Assembly: GCA_031253495.1 (NCBI GenBank)
Contig: JAIRWC010000004.1
Coordinates: forward strand, 1 to 34,580
Direction of reading: 5' to 3'
Source: Oscillospiraceae bacterium
GTDB lineage: Bacteria > Bacillota > Clostridia > Oscillospirales > Ruminococcaceae
DNA length: 34,580 nt
Shown: one piece after another, positions 8,006-17,423 of the stretch
Layout of the letters: every line of letters starts with the position of its first letter
Position numbering within the stretch: the stretch's first letter is position 1
Notes under the pieces: generated by a model
What the model was told of the DNA's origin: nothing
Seen by the model: only the letters and a program-made list of their open reading frames with translations
Databases searched by the model: none
Translations under genes and position numbers: made by a program

Positions 8006-9118
8006 ATGAAAATAATGAATGAATTTTTTGCGGGGGTAAAACCGCCGCGATACGGTTTCCGAGGAGGTCTGGTATATTCCCGAAAATCGGCTCTTTGCGG
8101 CTTGGTCATATTTGCGGCGCTTTTGTTTTTTGTCGCCGGGTGCGGCTCGAAATCCGGCGAAACCGCGGACGGCGCTTCGTTCCATAACAGCGAGGGTATA
8201 GACGAAAACGGGTTTTGGAAAGGTGTGCGCGCCCTTGATTATGTCGAAATGTTCGATTATCACGCCATACCGGTTCCCGCCGACGCTTTCGAGGTTTCGG
8301 AAAACGAGGTTCGGTCGCGGATAGAAAACTCGCTGTATTCCCCGGACAATTCTTACGGAGAGGTTGCCGGGCGCGCGGTAATCGACGGCGACGCGGTCAA
8401 TATTGACTATGTCGGAAGCGTGGACGGCGTAGAATTCGACAACGGCTCCACCGAAGGCGGGGGGGTCTTTGTCATTGTCGGGTACACAAGTTACGTCGAC
8501 GGTTTTCTTGAGCAGCTAATAGGGCATACGCCGGGTGAAACGTTCGATGTTAAGGTTACTTTTCCCGAAGATTATCACACCGAGGGTTTGCGCGGAAAAG
8601 ACGCCGTGTTCGTTACGACCGTAAACTATATCGCCGACGTCGGCGATATGGACGCCATGAAAGAAAACACGAGGGCTGAAATCCGAAAATCCGCCGTAAC
8701 GTGGTATGTTCGGCAGTATTTGGCCGACGAAACGGTCATACGGTCCGTCCCCGACTTGATAACGGAATATCAAAAGAGGGAGATGATAAACTGGTACCGG
8801 GAAAGGGCCGACGAGAGCAATATGGAATTGGAAGAGTTTCTAAGCGCGCAGGCGGGTTATTCCGGGGTGGACGAGTTGTTGGAGGACAATAAGGAAAGTA
8901 TCGAGGAAAGCGCGAGATATTACCTTGTCGTCCAGGCAATAGCGGAAGACGCGGGATTTTCGGTCAGCGACGAAGATTTGGCGGATTATTTCAGCGAATA
9001 CTACGGTTCAAGCGATTATTCCTATTATGAGGAACTGTTCGGCGTACCTTTTTTGAAGCAATACGTCCTTGTTAAAAAGGTTCTTGACTACGCCGTTGAA
9101 AACGCCGTTCCGGCGTAA
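8006..9118 (+). CDS. FKBP/trigger-factor-like peptidyl-prolyl isomerase lipoprotein
   Basis: The 370-residue product has a signal sequence ending in a lipobox (FVAGC, Cys46), so it is likely anchored outside the membrane. Residues about 110-215 form an FKBP-type fold of the trigger-factor kind (DGDAVNIDYVGSVDG, then DGFLEQLIGHTPGETFDVKVTFPEDY). The C-terminal 150 residues are acidic and helical, like the trigger-factor or SurA chaperone arm. It probably folds exported proteins. The n-region is unusually long because a 31-bp dispersed repeat (8041-8071) lies in frame and encodes about residues 12-22. AAAAGG precedes the ATG. A start downstream of the repeat was considered, but no good codon exists before the hydrophobic core. 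Confidence 0.8.
   Translation: MKIMNEFFAGVKPPRYGFRGGLVYSRKSALCGLVIFAALLFFVAGCGSKSGETADGASFHNSEGIDENGFWKGVRALDYVEMFDYHAIPVPADAFEVSENEVRSRIENSLYSPDNSYGEVAGRAVIDGDAVNIDYVGSVDGVEFDNGSTEGGGVFVIVGYTSYVDGFLEQLIGHTPGETFDVKVTFPEDYHTEGLRGKDAVFVTTVNYIADVGDMDAMKENTRAEIRKSAVTWYVRQYLADETVIRSVPDLITEYQKREMINWYRERADESNMELEEFLSAQAGYSGVDELLEDNKESIEESARYYLVVQAIAEDAGFSVSDEDLADYFSEYYGSSDYSYYEELFGVPFLKQYVLVKKVLDYAVENAVPA
8041..8071 (+). repeat. 31-bp dispersed repeat, copy 1
   Basis: The copy begins accgccgcgatacggttt and ends gaggaggtctg. It is identical over 31 bases to the copy at 26730-26760 (minus strand) and similar to 22241-22270. This copy lies inside the coding sequence of the lipoprotein, in its signal-peptide n-region. 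Confidence 0.85.
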
Positions 9119-9159
9119 AACGGCGGGAATACCCCGAATGTTCGCCGAAACTTTCTTTT

Positions 9160-9714
9160 TCACCGTTTTTCTCCTCCGTATGAGCGCGCGGAGGACACGT
9201 CCGCTTTCTTCAGCGCCGGAATGACCGAAAGCGCGAACGCGCCGCCGATTGACGCCGTAACGAACTGCGGGAACGAAAACATCGCCGATATCGCCGGAGG
9301 GGCTTGCGGAATCAATAGAGGTATCGCGAGTTTAGCCGCGCACAGCCAAAGGAAGGCGCATTTAACCGATGCGGCGGACAAAAGCGCGATTACGCGCCAT
9401 ACTTCCGGCGGCTTTATATTCCCGACGAAGCGCCACGTCAACACGAGCAAAACGTTTCCCGCGACTATAAAGGGGAGCAACACGGGGAACTTAGGACCCA
9501 GCCCGAACAGGAAAGCCACCGCGGGGGAAACCGCCGCCACGCAAAGCCCGGGCGCCGTCCCGCAGACCATAACCGTGATAACCAATATCATATTAACGCC
9601 CGACCCGGTAAGAATCTGGTTGCCCAACGGCGCGGAACCAACTTGCCATCCGATTAAAACGGCCGTCAGCAAAGCGGTTTGCGTTAAGGTCAATACGGTT
9701 TTTTTCGTCTTCAA
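9160..9714 (-). CDS. ECF-transporter-like substrate-binding (S) membrane protein
   Basis: The 184-residue, very hydrophobic protein has about five to six membrane segments. The pattern TAVLIGWQ...GNQILTGSGVN, then GTAPGLCVAAVSPAVAFLFGLGP, then FIVAGNVLLVL matches what is known of S components of energy-coupling-factor vitamin transporters. The substrate cannot be told and no ECF ATPase genes are nearby, which fits group II systems with shared energising modules. The TTG at 9714 is chosen because AAGGGG lies 8 bases upstream; an ATG at 9783 would precede this site and overlap the divergent promoter. It is transcribed away from the Crp/Fnr gene, a possible regulator. Confidence 0.65.
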   Translation of the reverse strand: MKTKKTVLTLTQTALLTAVLIGWQVGSAPLGNQILTGSGVNMILVITVMVCGTAPGLCVAAVSPAVAFLFGLGPKFPVLLPFIVAGNVLLVLTWRFVGNIKPPEVWRVIALLSAASVKCAFLWLCAAKLAIPLLIPQAPPAISAMFSFPQFVTASIGGAFALSVIPALKKADVSSARSYGGEKR

Positions 9715-9726
9715 ACCAATCACCCC

Positions 9727-9755
9727 TTGCGTTTTTCTTGTTATTGTAGTATAAT
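9727..9755 (+). promoter_or_regulatory. promoter of the Crp/Fnr regulator gene
   Basis: TTGCGT at 9727-9732 and TATAAT at 9750-9755 with 17 bases between, 46 bases before the start at 9801. It overlaps the leader of the divergent S-component gene, so the regulator could control both. Confidence 0.75.
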
Positions 9756-9800
9756 TCCAAAAACAAGTATGTTGCCGGCGCAACGAACGGAGAAAATATT

Positions 9801-10463
9801 ATGGATTTCGGCAGTTTGGAACGGCTCGACCTGTTTCGCGGGGTGAGCCGCGCGGAAATAACGCGGGTTTGCGGCTGTTTGAGGGGGGAAGTCCGCAACT
9901 ACGCCAAGGGCGAAGCCGTCATACGCGAGGGGGATTCGGTCAGGCGCGTCGGCGTGGTTCTGAAAGGGCGCGCGCGTTCCGTAAAAACCGGCGTTTCGGG
10001 ACGGAACTTTACCGTCGCGCTTCTTAACGAGGGCAGTTACATAGGGGTGTTGCTCGCTTTTTCCTCGGAAAGGAAGAGCCATGTTACCGTCGAGGCGACG
10101 GAGCGGCTTTCCGTGCTGTTTTTACCGGCGAGCAAACTCATAGGCAAATGCGAGAAATCATGCCCCGCGCATGACCGCGTAATTTATAACGTCATCGAAG
10201 CCGTTTCCGAAAAAGCGCTGTTGCTCCATGAACGTAACGATTGCCTGATAAAAAACACCGTCCGGGAAAAAACGCTGACTTTCTTGACGCGGTATTCCGA
10301 AAAAGAGGGCGCGGGCGCTTTTGAAATCCCTTTCGACAGGGAGGGGATGGCGGAATACTTAAACGTGGACAGGAGCGCGTTATCTCGGGAGCTTTCGAGA
10401 ATGAAAAAAGAAAAAATTATTGATTTTTACAAAAATACATTTAAAATTTTGACTAAAATTTAG
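9801..10463 (+). CDS. Crp/Fnr-family transcriptional regulator
   Basis: A 220-residue regulator with an N-terminal cyclic-nucleotide-binding-like beta barrel (about 1-125), a dimerisation helix (about 125-155) and a C-terminal winged helix-turn-helix (FDREGMAEYLNVDRSALSREL, about 174-195). The barrel begins LERLDLFRGVS, as in many clostridial Crp-like regulators. The N-terminus lacks the four-Cys cluster of Fnr, so oxygen sensing by an Fe-S cluster is unlikely; the effector is unknown. A purine-rich ribosome binding site precedes the ATG. It is divergent from the S-component gene and upstream of the signalling operon, which has its own promoter. Confidence 0.85.
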   Translation: MDFGSLERLDLFRGVSRAEITRVCGCLRGEVRNYAKGEAVIREGDSVRRVGVVLKGRARSVKTGVSGRNFTVALLNEGSYIGVLLAFSSERKSHVTVEATERLSVLFLPASKLIGKCEKSCPAHDRVIYNVIEAVSEKALLLHERNDCLIKNTVREKTLTFLTRYSEKEGAGAFEIPFDREGMAEYLNVDRSALSRELSRMKKEKIIDFYKNTFKILTKI

Positions 10464-10545
10464 TGATTTTCGCCAATAAGACGATGAAGTTTTTACTTAA
10501 TATCGGAAATTATTGAAAAATGTTTTAATTTTTCTTAAAACGTGG

Positions 10546-10551
10546 TATAAT
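10546..10551 (+). promoter_or_regulatory. extended -10 promoter of the signalling operon
   Basis: TATAAT at 10546-10551 is preceded by TGG, giving an extended -10. The -35 region 17 bases upstream (ttttaa) is poor, which suggests dependence on the extended element or an activator. It lies 49 bases before the start at 10601, in an AT-rich 137-base gap. Confidence 0.65.
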
Positions 10552-10600
10552 GACCGTAGTCGTTTGCGCGATATCTCATCGGCTGAAAGGATGCGCTTTT

Positions 10601-11677
10601 ATGGACAAAAAGAAGAAAACCATATTTTTGGTGGACGACAACGTTACGAATTTAAATATAGGCAAGGACATCCTTACGGAAAAATACAACGTCGTTACCA
10701 TTCCGTCCGCCAGAAAAATGTTCGATATGCTTTTAAGGATTATACCAGACTTGATTTTGCTTGATATAGAAATGCCGGAATTGAACGGGTACGAAGCGAT
10801 AAAGCTGTTAAAGTCCAACGAAGCCACTTGCGATATACCCGTGATATTCCTCACGGTTTTGGGCGACAGCTCGAGCGAGCTTGCCGGGCTCACGCTCGGC
10901 GCGGTGGATTATATATCGAAGCCGTTTTCCCCCCAACTCCTCGCAAAGCGGATTGAAGTCCATATGACAATCGAAAGCCAGAAGGAAAAGCTGAAGAATT
11001 ATAACGAAAACCTGCTCGGGATGGTTCACGAGAAAACCAAGACCGTAATGGATTTGCAAAACGCCATACTCCGCACCATAGCCGAACTTGTGGAATGTCG
11101 CGACTATACGACGGGGGGGCATATCGAGCGCACGCAGAATTATCTGCAAATCCTCATTGACGCGCTGGGGAAAAGCGGCTTGTACAAGAGCGAAATAAAA
11201 GACTGGAACATAGACTTTTTCCTCCAGTCCTCCCAGCTCCACGACGTGGGGAAAATCGGGGTTAAGGACAGTATTCTCAATAAGCCCGACAAGCTGACGG
11301 CGGAAGAATTTGACGAGATGAAAACGCACACCACGTTCGGCGTGGAAGTGATAGAAAAAATACAAAAAAGCACCGTCGAGGAGGCTTTTCTTGAACACGC
11401 CAAGATTTTCGCGGGGACGCACCACGAAAAATGGGACGGAACGGGCTATCCCAAGGGGCTGTCGGGGAGGGATATCCCGCTTCAAGGCAGGTTAATGGCA
11501 ATCGCGGACGTTTACGACGCGCTTATATCCGAACGCCCGTACAAAAAAGCGTTCTCCCACGAGGACGCCGTAAAAATCATAGCCAACGGAAAAGGAACGC
11601 ATTTCGACCCCATGCTTGTGGATGTGTTCATGCAGAACGAGCGGGAATTTAAACGGGTGGCGAACGAGGTTAAATAA
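10601..11677 (+). CDS. response regulator with HD-GYP c-di-GMP phosphodiesterase domain
   Basis: A 358-residue REC-HD-GYP protein. The receiver (about 6-122) has the acidic pair D12/D13, phosphoacceptor D55, T85 and K107. After a helical linker (about 125-160) the HD-GYP domain carries H214-D215 (HDVGK), HHEKWDG from 274 and GYP at 282-284, so all metal and signature residues are present. By family knowledge it hydrolyses cyclic di-GMP when phosphorylated. The start at 10601 has AAAGGA upstream; an earlier ATG at 10550 overlaps the -10. It is the first gene of an operon with a FIST protein and a hybrid kinase, its probable phosphodonor (inference). Confidence 0.9.
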   Translation: MDKKKKTIFLVDDNVTNLNIGKDILTEKYNVVTIPSARKMFDMLLRIIPDLILLDIEMPELNGYEAIKLLKSNEATCDIPVIFLTVLGDSSSELAGLTLGAVDYISKPFSPQLLAKRIEVHMTIESQKEKLKNYNENLLGMVHEKTKTVMDLQNAILRTIAELVECRDYTTGGHIERTQNYLQILIDALGKSGLYKSEIKDWNIDFFLQSSQLHDVGKIGVKDSILNKPDKLTAEEFDEMKTHTTFGVEVIEKIQKSTVEEAFLEHAKIFAGTHHEKWDGTGYPKGLSGRDIPLQGRLMAIADVYDALISERPYKKAFSHEDAVKIIANGKGTHFDPMLVDVFMQNEREFKRVANEVK

Positions 11678-11700
11678 CCGTTCGCGGAAAGGTTAACGTC

Positions 11701-12888
11701 ATGATTAAATCTTATGTAATCACGGTATCGGAAATAGACGAGCCCAAAGACGCCGTGGCGGAGGTCCGCGAAAAGTTGGCGGACGTCAAACTTTTAAAAA
11801 ACACGGTCGGAATTGTTTCGGTTCACGCCGAGTATTTCCAATCGGGGGTTTACGGGGCCGTGGCCGACTGTCTGCCGTTTGAGCTGGCGGGGATATCGAC
11901 CACGTCGCTGTCCGCGAACGGGGATGCGGGGACGTATATGTTTTCGATATTGATTCTCACTTCCGACGATTGCCGGTTTTCATGCGGTCATACCGATTCG
12001 CTCGCCGAAGGCGACGACGTTTTCCCCGCCGTTAAGAAGTGCTACGGCGATTTAAGGGAGCGGTTGGGCGAACAGCCCAAACTCGCGCTTATGTACGCGC
12101 CGCTTATGGCGACGCATATTCCCGGGGAATACATGGGCGCCATCGCCGAAATCGACCCTAAAGTTCCGATATTCGGCGCGGTCGCCAACAGCGGTCAGAC
12201 AATGGACGAAATCCTGTCGTATTGCCGCGTCCTTTGCGGAAACGAGATTTTGTACCCCGCCGTCGCCTTTGTTCTTATCGCCGGCGAGTTCACGCCTGAA
12301 TTTTTCGTGGGTTCCCTCACGGAAGACGCGGTGATTATGCCTAACGTCGGCGAAATTACCAAAGCGAACAAAAACGTCCTCGTTGAAATAAACGGCGTTA
12401 AATCAGCCGATTTCTTTGAAAAAATCGGGTTCGGTTCCGAGGGGGGCACAAGCGCGGGTCTGTTAACCTCGACGTTTATACTCGACTTTAACAAAAAGCC
12501 GGCATACGGCCAGGGCGTCGTTTCGAGGGCGCCGCTGATGATTGACGGCGAAAACGGAATTTTATGCGCGGGCAGCCTGCACGAAGGCGCTATTTTGTCC
12601 GTCGCTTTCTCGACGCCGGACGTCGTCATTCAAACGGCGAACGGCGTTATCGAAAAAATAAAAGAAAAAGAAGATATAAGCGCCGTCTTGATATACTCTT
12701 GCATAGGGAGGCGCCTCGGGCTGATGAGCGAACACATGAAAGAGATTGAAAGCGTCAACGACAATATGCCCGAGGGGGTAAATTATACGCTGTGTTATGT
12801 GAGCGGCGAATTGTGCCCTATCGCGGTCGCTCCGGAAAAGGCCTATAACCACGAGCACAACCAGACGATAATCGCCTGCGCGTTTTGA
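11701..12888 (+). CDS. FIST-domain sensory protein
   Basis: A 395-residue soluble protein with FIST_N (about 25-215) followed by FIST_C (about 230-380). FIST proteins are ligand-sensing signal-transduction modules, thought to bind small molecules such as amino acids, and occur beside histidine kinases and chemotaxis proteins. Visible signatures are GISTTSLSANG early, FGAVANSG in the middle, and SCIGRR with GFGSEGG in the second half. There is no signal peptide or membrane segment, so it acts in the cytoplasm. It lies 23 bases after the REC-HD-GYP gene and 43 bases before the hybrid kinase, likely acting as the kinase's sensor (inference). Confidence 0.85.
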   Translation: MIKSYVITVSEIDEPKDAVAEVREKLADVKLLKNTVGIVSVHAEYFQSGVYGAVADCLPFELAGISTTSLSANGDAGTYMFSILILTSDDCRFSCGHTDSLAEGDDVFPAVKKCYGDLRERLGEQPKLALMYAPLMATHIPGEYMGAIAEIDPKVPIFGAVANSGQTMDEILSYCRVLCGNEILYPAVAFVLIAGEFTPEFFVGSLTEDAVIMPNVGEITKANKNVLVEINGVKSADFFEKIGFGSEGGTSAGLLTSTFILDFNKKPAYGQGVVSRAPLMIDGENGILCAGSLHEGAILSVAFSTPDVVIQTANGVIEKIKEKEDISAVLIYSCIGRRLGLMSEHMKEIESVNDNMPEGVNYTLCYVSGELCPIAVAPEKAYNHEHNQTIIACAF

Positions 12889-12931
12889 CTTGTATCGTAT
12901 TAGCGCCGTTTTATAAGGAGGTCGCCCAATC

Positions 12932-15661
12932 GTGAACGACAACAACGCGAGCGTTTCCGCGGAAAGCCCGGCGGAGGACAAATTAAAGTCGGCGAATAAA
13001 GAAATCCGCAAACTGGAGCGGAAAATCAAAGAGATGGAATATATCATCTCGTCTTATAAGCAAAGTTCGCTTTTCCAAAAGAATATATACGAAAAGATAA
13101 AAAGCCAAAAAGACCGGCAGGATATTTTTTTGCGGTTGATGTTTGAATACACGCCGGACACGATTATTATAATGGACAACAATTTCAAATACATCTTGGG
13201 CACGAAGAAAACTCTCGAGAAAATAGGGATAAACCCCGACGCCCTTTCGGGGAAAACTTTCGGGGAATTTACCGCCCCCATTATGTCGCCGGAAAGGCTG
13301 TCGCGCGTAACGGACGCCTTAGACAGGGTCGTAAAAAAAGGGGAAGCGGTAAAGTACGACAATTATGAGCTCCCGGTCGGCGGCAAAACTTATATTTTTG
13401 AAATATTCGTTATCCCGCTGAAAAACGACGACGGCGAAGTGGTCGGCATAATGCTGGCTATGCACAACACCACCGAGCTTAACCACGCCATCGAGGTCGC
13501 CGAACGCTCCAGCAGGGCGAAATCCAATTTTTTGGCTAAGATGAGCCATGAAATCCGCACCCCCATGAACGCCATAATGGGGATGTCGGAGTTGATTTTG
13601 CGCGACGATATTTCAAAAGACGCGCGCGAACACGTCTTGGGGATAAAAAACGCGAGCGTCAATTTGATGGCGATAATTAACGACATCCTTGACTTTTCCA
13701 AGATAGAATCGGGCAAGATGGAGATTATCCCCGTCAACTATTCGTTTACCGCGATGATTAACGACGTTATCGGAATCATCCGCACAAGGGTGTTGGACAG
13801 ACCGATTTTGTTTGCCGTCAACGTGAACTGCGATATCCCCGACGCGCTGAACGGCGACGAGGTTCGCGTTAAGCAAATGCTACTGAATTTGCTTTCCAAC
13901 GCCTGCAAATATTGCGACAGCGGGTTCATCAAACTTTCGATAGATTGCAAGTTTATCGACGACGACACGGTTTTGCTGATTTCGGAGGTCGCGGACAGCG
14001 GGATAGGGATAAAGGAAGAGGATATCAAAAGTCTGTTCGGCGATTTTGTTCAGATTGATATGGTAAAAAACAGGAGCGTCGAAGGCACGGGGTTGGGATT
14101 GGCGATAACGCGCAGTTTCTGCCGGGCCATGGGCGGCGACGTTACGGTTACGAGCGTTTACGGCGAGGGCAGCGTCTTTAAATTGACCGTTCCGCAAAAA
14201 TACGAAAATATGGACGGCTATAAACGTTTCGCGCTGGTCGAGGATAAGGAAAAAGCCGTACTCATTTATGAAACGAGAGAGATTTTCGCGGAATCGATTT
14301 CCGCGGCGATGGAAAACCTCGGCGTCGGGTATAAGCTGGTGAACAATCAGTCGCGTTTCCTCGCCGAAATGGAGAAATACAATTATGATTTCTTTTTCGT
14401 TTCGTCTTTTTTGCTTGACAGCGCGGGAAAGATTATAAAGAAACTGGAGCGCGACATTAAAATCGCGCTGATTTCCGAATACGGGGAGAATTCCATTGAA
14501 ACCGAAAGCGTTAAAACGCTGTTTATGCCCGCGCACGCCGCCGATATCGCCGACATTTTGAACAACCGCGAAAAAAGCGACAAGTACAGGTATAAGCGCC
14601 ATGGAGCGCGGTTCGTGGCGCCGTCCGCGAAAATTCTCATAGTTGACGATATTACCACGAATTTGGTGGTGGCGGAGGGTCTTTTGCTCCCGTATAAAAT
14701 GCGGATTGACCTTTGTAAAAGCGGCAAAGAGTCAATCGAAATGGTAAAGGCCAATAGATACGACATAGTTTTCATGGACCACATGATGCCGGAAATGGAC
14801 GGCATCGAGGCGACCATCAAAATAAGGGGCTTGAAAGACGGCGACGGCGAGAATACCGGCGAGTATTATAAAAATCTGCCTTTTGTCGCGCTTACCGCGA
14901 ACGCCGTTTCGGGAATGAAGGAAATGTTCCTTGAAAACGGATTTCAGGATTTCCTCGCCAAACCCATTGACATAAACAAACTGGAAACCGTTCTCGAAAC
15001 GTGGCTGCCGGAGGAAAAGCGCGAATTTTTTGAGGAAACCGACGGCGACGCCGGCGCGGACGACGTTCCCGCGTTCAGAATCGAGGGAATTGACGTCGAG
15101 GCGGGGGTGTACATGACCGGGGGGAGCGCGAATAATTATTTGAAAACGCTCGGCATTTTCCGCGACGACGGGATTGAGAAAATCAAGACCATAAGGAACT
15201 GCGTCGAAATGAACGACCTGCCGCTTTACGCGACGCACGTCCACGCGCTGAAGAGCGCGTCGGCGAGCATAGGCGCGTCGCATATTTCAAGTATGGCGCG
15301 GTCGCTTGAATCAGCCGCGAAAAACGACGACAAGGATTTTGTGTTAAAAAATACCGAGAAGTTTATCGACGAGTTGAACCTTTTATTTGAAAGTATCCGT
15401 TTGGCGGTTTCAGCCGCGCTTAAAGAAAAAAAGCAAACCGGCGAGGCAAACGCGGAACTGATAACGAAAGCGGCGGCAAAACTGAAAAGCGCGCTGGAAA
15501 ATCTCCGTATGGAGGATGTGGATTCGGCGCTTTTTACTCTCAGGAACGAGGCGGGCGACGGGGAATTAAGCAAGATGGTCGAGGATATTTCAAACAACGT
15601 GCTGATTTGCGAGTATGATACGGCGGCGGAGTTGACGGAAAGACTGTTCGCGATGATATGA
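12932..15661 (+). CDS. soluble PAS hybrid histidine kinase with pseudo-receiver, receiver and HPt
   Basis: A 909-residue kinase with a GTG start after AAGGAGGT (12915-12922). In order: a coiled coil (about 14-62), a PAS domain (about 65-180), HisKA with H206 in MSHEIRTPMN, HATPase (about 310-425, with ADSGIGI and GTGLGL), a degenerate receiver (about 428-545) lacking a recognisable phosphoacceptor, a complete receiver (D572/D573, phosphoacceptor D616, Lys in LAKPID), and an HPt domain with H771 in HALKSASAS. No membrane segment is visible, so the signal is cytoplasmic, perhaps delivered by the adjacent FIST protein. The HPt may pass phosphate to the REC-HD-GYP protein upstream (inference). 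Confidence 0.9.
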   Translation: MNDNNASVSAESPAEDKLKSANKEIRKLERKIKEMEYIISSYKQSSLFQKNIYEKIKSQKDRQDIFLRLMFEYTPDTIIIMDNNFKYILGTKKTLEKIGINPDALSGKTFGEFTAPIMSPERLSRVTDALDRVVKKGEAVKYDNYELPVGGKTYIFEIFVIPLKNDDGEVVGIMLAMHNTTELNHAIEVAERSSRAKSNFLAKMSHEIRTPMNAIMGMSELILRDDISKDAREHVLGIKNASVNLMAIINDILDFSKIESGKMEIIPVNYSFTAMINDVIGIIRTRVLDRPILFAVNVNCDIPDALNGDEVRVKQMLLNLLSNACKYCDSGFIKLSIDCKFIDDDTVLLISEVADSGIGIKEEDIKSLFGDFVQIDMVKNRSVEGTGLGLAITRSFCRAMGGDVTVTSVYGEGSVFKLTVPQKYENMDGYKRFALVEDKEKAVLIYETREIFAESISAAMENLGVGYKLVNNQSRFLAEMEKYNYDFFFVSSFLLDSAGKIIKKLERDIKIALISEYGENSIETESVKTLFMPAHAADIADILNNREKSDKYRYKRHGARFVAPSAKILIVDDITTNLVVAEGLLLPYKMRIDLCKSGKESIEMVKANRYDIVFMDHMMPEMDGIEATIKIRGLKDGDGENTGEYYKNLPFVALTANAVSGMKEMFLENGFQDFLAKPIDINKLETVLETWLPEEKREFFEETDGDAGADDVPAFRIEGIDVEAGVYMTGGSANNYLKTLGIFRDDGIEKIKTIRNCVEMNDLPLYATHVHALKSASASIGASHISSMARSLESAAKNDDKDFVLKNTEKFIDELNLLFESIRLAVSAALKEKKQTGEANAELITKAAAKLKSALENLRMEDVDSALFTLRNEAGDGELSKMVEDISNNVLICEYDTAAELTERLFAMI

Positions 15662-15683
15662 GAAAGATTATAGGGGAAACAGC

Positions 15684-17423
15684 TTGAAAACACTGGCCAA
15701 AATCTATGGAAAAGCGGGAAAGTACAAACTTCATATCATAATCGCGGCAATCTCCACCCTAATCGTTACCGCCGCCAACCTTATCGCTCCGAGAGTTACC
15801 CAAAGCATGATAAAAATTTTAGAAGAGCGAAGCGCCGAGTCCGGCGGCGATGTGTCGAGGCTTATAAACATCGCCGCGATTTTGTTTGTCATATTCGTCG
15901 TCCGCGCCGTTTGCCAGTTCTTGGCGAGTTATGTGGGGCATTACGCGGCGTGGAACTATGTTTCGGAAATACGCGCGGAAATTTATTCCCATTTGCAAAA
16001 GCTCTCAATCGGATATTACGGGGATAAGCAAACGGGGCAGCTTATGTCGCGGGTAATCAACGACACCTCGAATTTCGAGACCTTGATAGCCCACGCCGTT
16101 CCCGAACTGACGTCGGGTATAATCCTGTTCGTCGGCGTGAGCGTCATATTGTTTGCCACAAACGCCACGCTGGCGCTTTTGACCTTTATTCCCGTGCCGT
16201 TTATAATATTCGCGTTCCCCGTATTTAAAAAATCCCGCGCCCGCCACAGGGAGGCGCAGGAGCATATGGGGCGGTTAAACGCGACGCTTCAGGACAACCT
16301 TTCGGGAATAAAGGAAATACAGATTTTCAACCGCCAAGAAGACGAGTATAAAAAGGTTTTCGACAATTCCCGCAGACACGCCGAATCGCTTATCCGCGCT
16401 TTGTTCTATTCGGCGGTGATGCACCCGCTAATCGGCTTCGCCACTTCGGCGGGCAACGTAATCGTCGTGGGCGCGGGCGGGTATCTCGTGCTTAACAACC
16501 TCGGCATGAGCTTGGATGAAATCGTGGCGTTCCTTTTGTATTTAAGCGTGTTCTACGGACCGGTAGGGACGATGGCGCGGCTGATTGAAGATATGCAGTC
16601 GGGGATAGCCGGGGGCGAACGGGTTTTTGAAATTTTTGAAACCGCCCCCGATATAAAAGACTCGCCCGACGCCGTACACGTCGGCGTTTTGAAGGGCGAC
16701 ATCGAGTTCAGGGACGTGGAGTTCAGCTACGGCGACGACAGCTACGCCCTAAAGAACATAAGCTTCACCGTTCCGCGAAAAAATATGTTCGCGGTCATCG
16801 GTCCGACGGGCGTGGGGAAAACGACGCTCGCCGCCTTGCTTCCGAGGTTTTACGACGCTACGGGCGGGGAAATATTTATCGACGGAATCGACATAAAAGA
16901 AATGACCCTGCAAAGTCTGCGAAAAAATATCAGCATGGTTTTGCAGGACGTGTTTTTATTCAACGGCACGATAGGGGACAATATCCGTTACGGAAATTCC
17001 CTCGCCTCGGACGGCGAGATTATGGCGGCGGCGCAAACCGCCTGCATCCACGATTTTATAAGCGGGCTTCCGCTCGGTTACGACACGGTGGTGGGGGAAC
17101 GCGGGATTCGCCTTTCCGGCGGGCAAAAACAACGGATTTCCATAGCGAGGAGCCTTTTGTGCAACGCGCCGATTTTGATTTTGGACGAGGCCACTTCGGC
17201 GGTGGACGCCGAAACCGAACGGGAAATCCAAGAAGCCATTCAGAAAATCGCGGGGTCGAGGACCATGATTGTAATAGCGCACAGGCTGTCCACGGTTAAG
17301 CGGGCGGACTGTATAATCGTTCTCAAAGACGGCATGGTCGCGGAACAAGGAACCCATTCCGAGTTAATGGAAAAAGGCGGGTTGTATAAGCATTTAGTGG
17401 AAATACAAAGGATAAAGGAGTAA
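15684..17423 (+). CDS. ABC exporter, fused permease and ATPase
   Basis: A 579-residue half-transporter that would work as a dimer. The six-helix membrane domain covers about 15-305. The ATPase has Walker A GPTGVGKT (373-380), signature LSGGQKQR (from 477), Walker B ILILDEATSA (about 495-504) and switch AHRLST. It resembles the MsbA/LmrA multidrug or lipid exporter group; the substrate is unknown. The TTG start at 15684 follows AGGGG and lies 22 bases after the kinase gene, so it is probably co-transcribed with the signalling genes and may export or respond to the sensed compound (inference). A 64-bp palindrome begins at its stop codon. Confidence 0.87.
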   Translation: MKTLAKIYGKAGKYKLHIIIAAISTLIVTAANLIAPRVTQSMIKILEERSAESGGDVSRLINIAAILFVIFVVRAVCQFLASYVGHYAAWNYVSEIRAEIYSHLQKLSIGYYGDKQTGQLMSRVINDTSNFETLIAHAVPELTSGIILFVGVSVILFATNATLALLTFIPVPFIIFAFPVFKKSRARHREAQEHMGRLNATLQDNLSGIKEIQIFNRQEDEYKKVFDNSRRHAESLIRALFYSAVMHPLIGFATSAGNVIVVGAGGYLVLNNLGMSLDEIVAFLLYLSVFYGPVGTMARLIEDMQSGIAGGERVFEIFETAPDIKDSPDAVHVGVLKGDIEFRDVEFSYGDDSYALKNISFTVPRKNMFAVIGPTGVGKTTLAALLPRFYDATGGEIFIDGIDIKEMTLQSLRKNISMVLQDVFLFNGTIGDNIRYGNSLASDGEIMAAAQTACIHDFISGLPLGYDTVVGERGIRLSGGQKQRISIARSLLCNAPILILDEATSAVDAETEREIQEAIQKIAGSRTMIVIAHRLSTVKRADCIIVLKDGMVAEQGTHSELMEKGGLYKHLVEIQRIKE

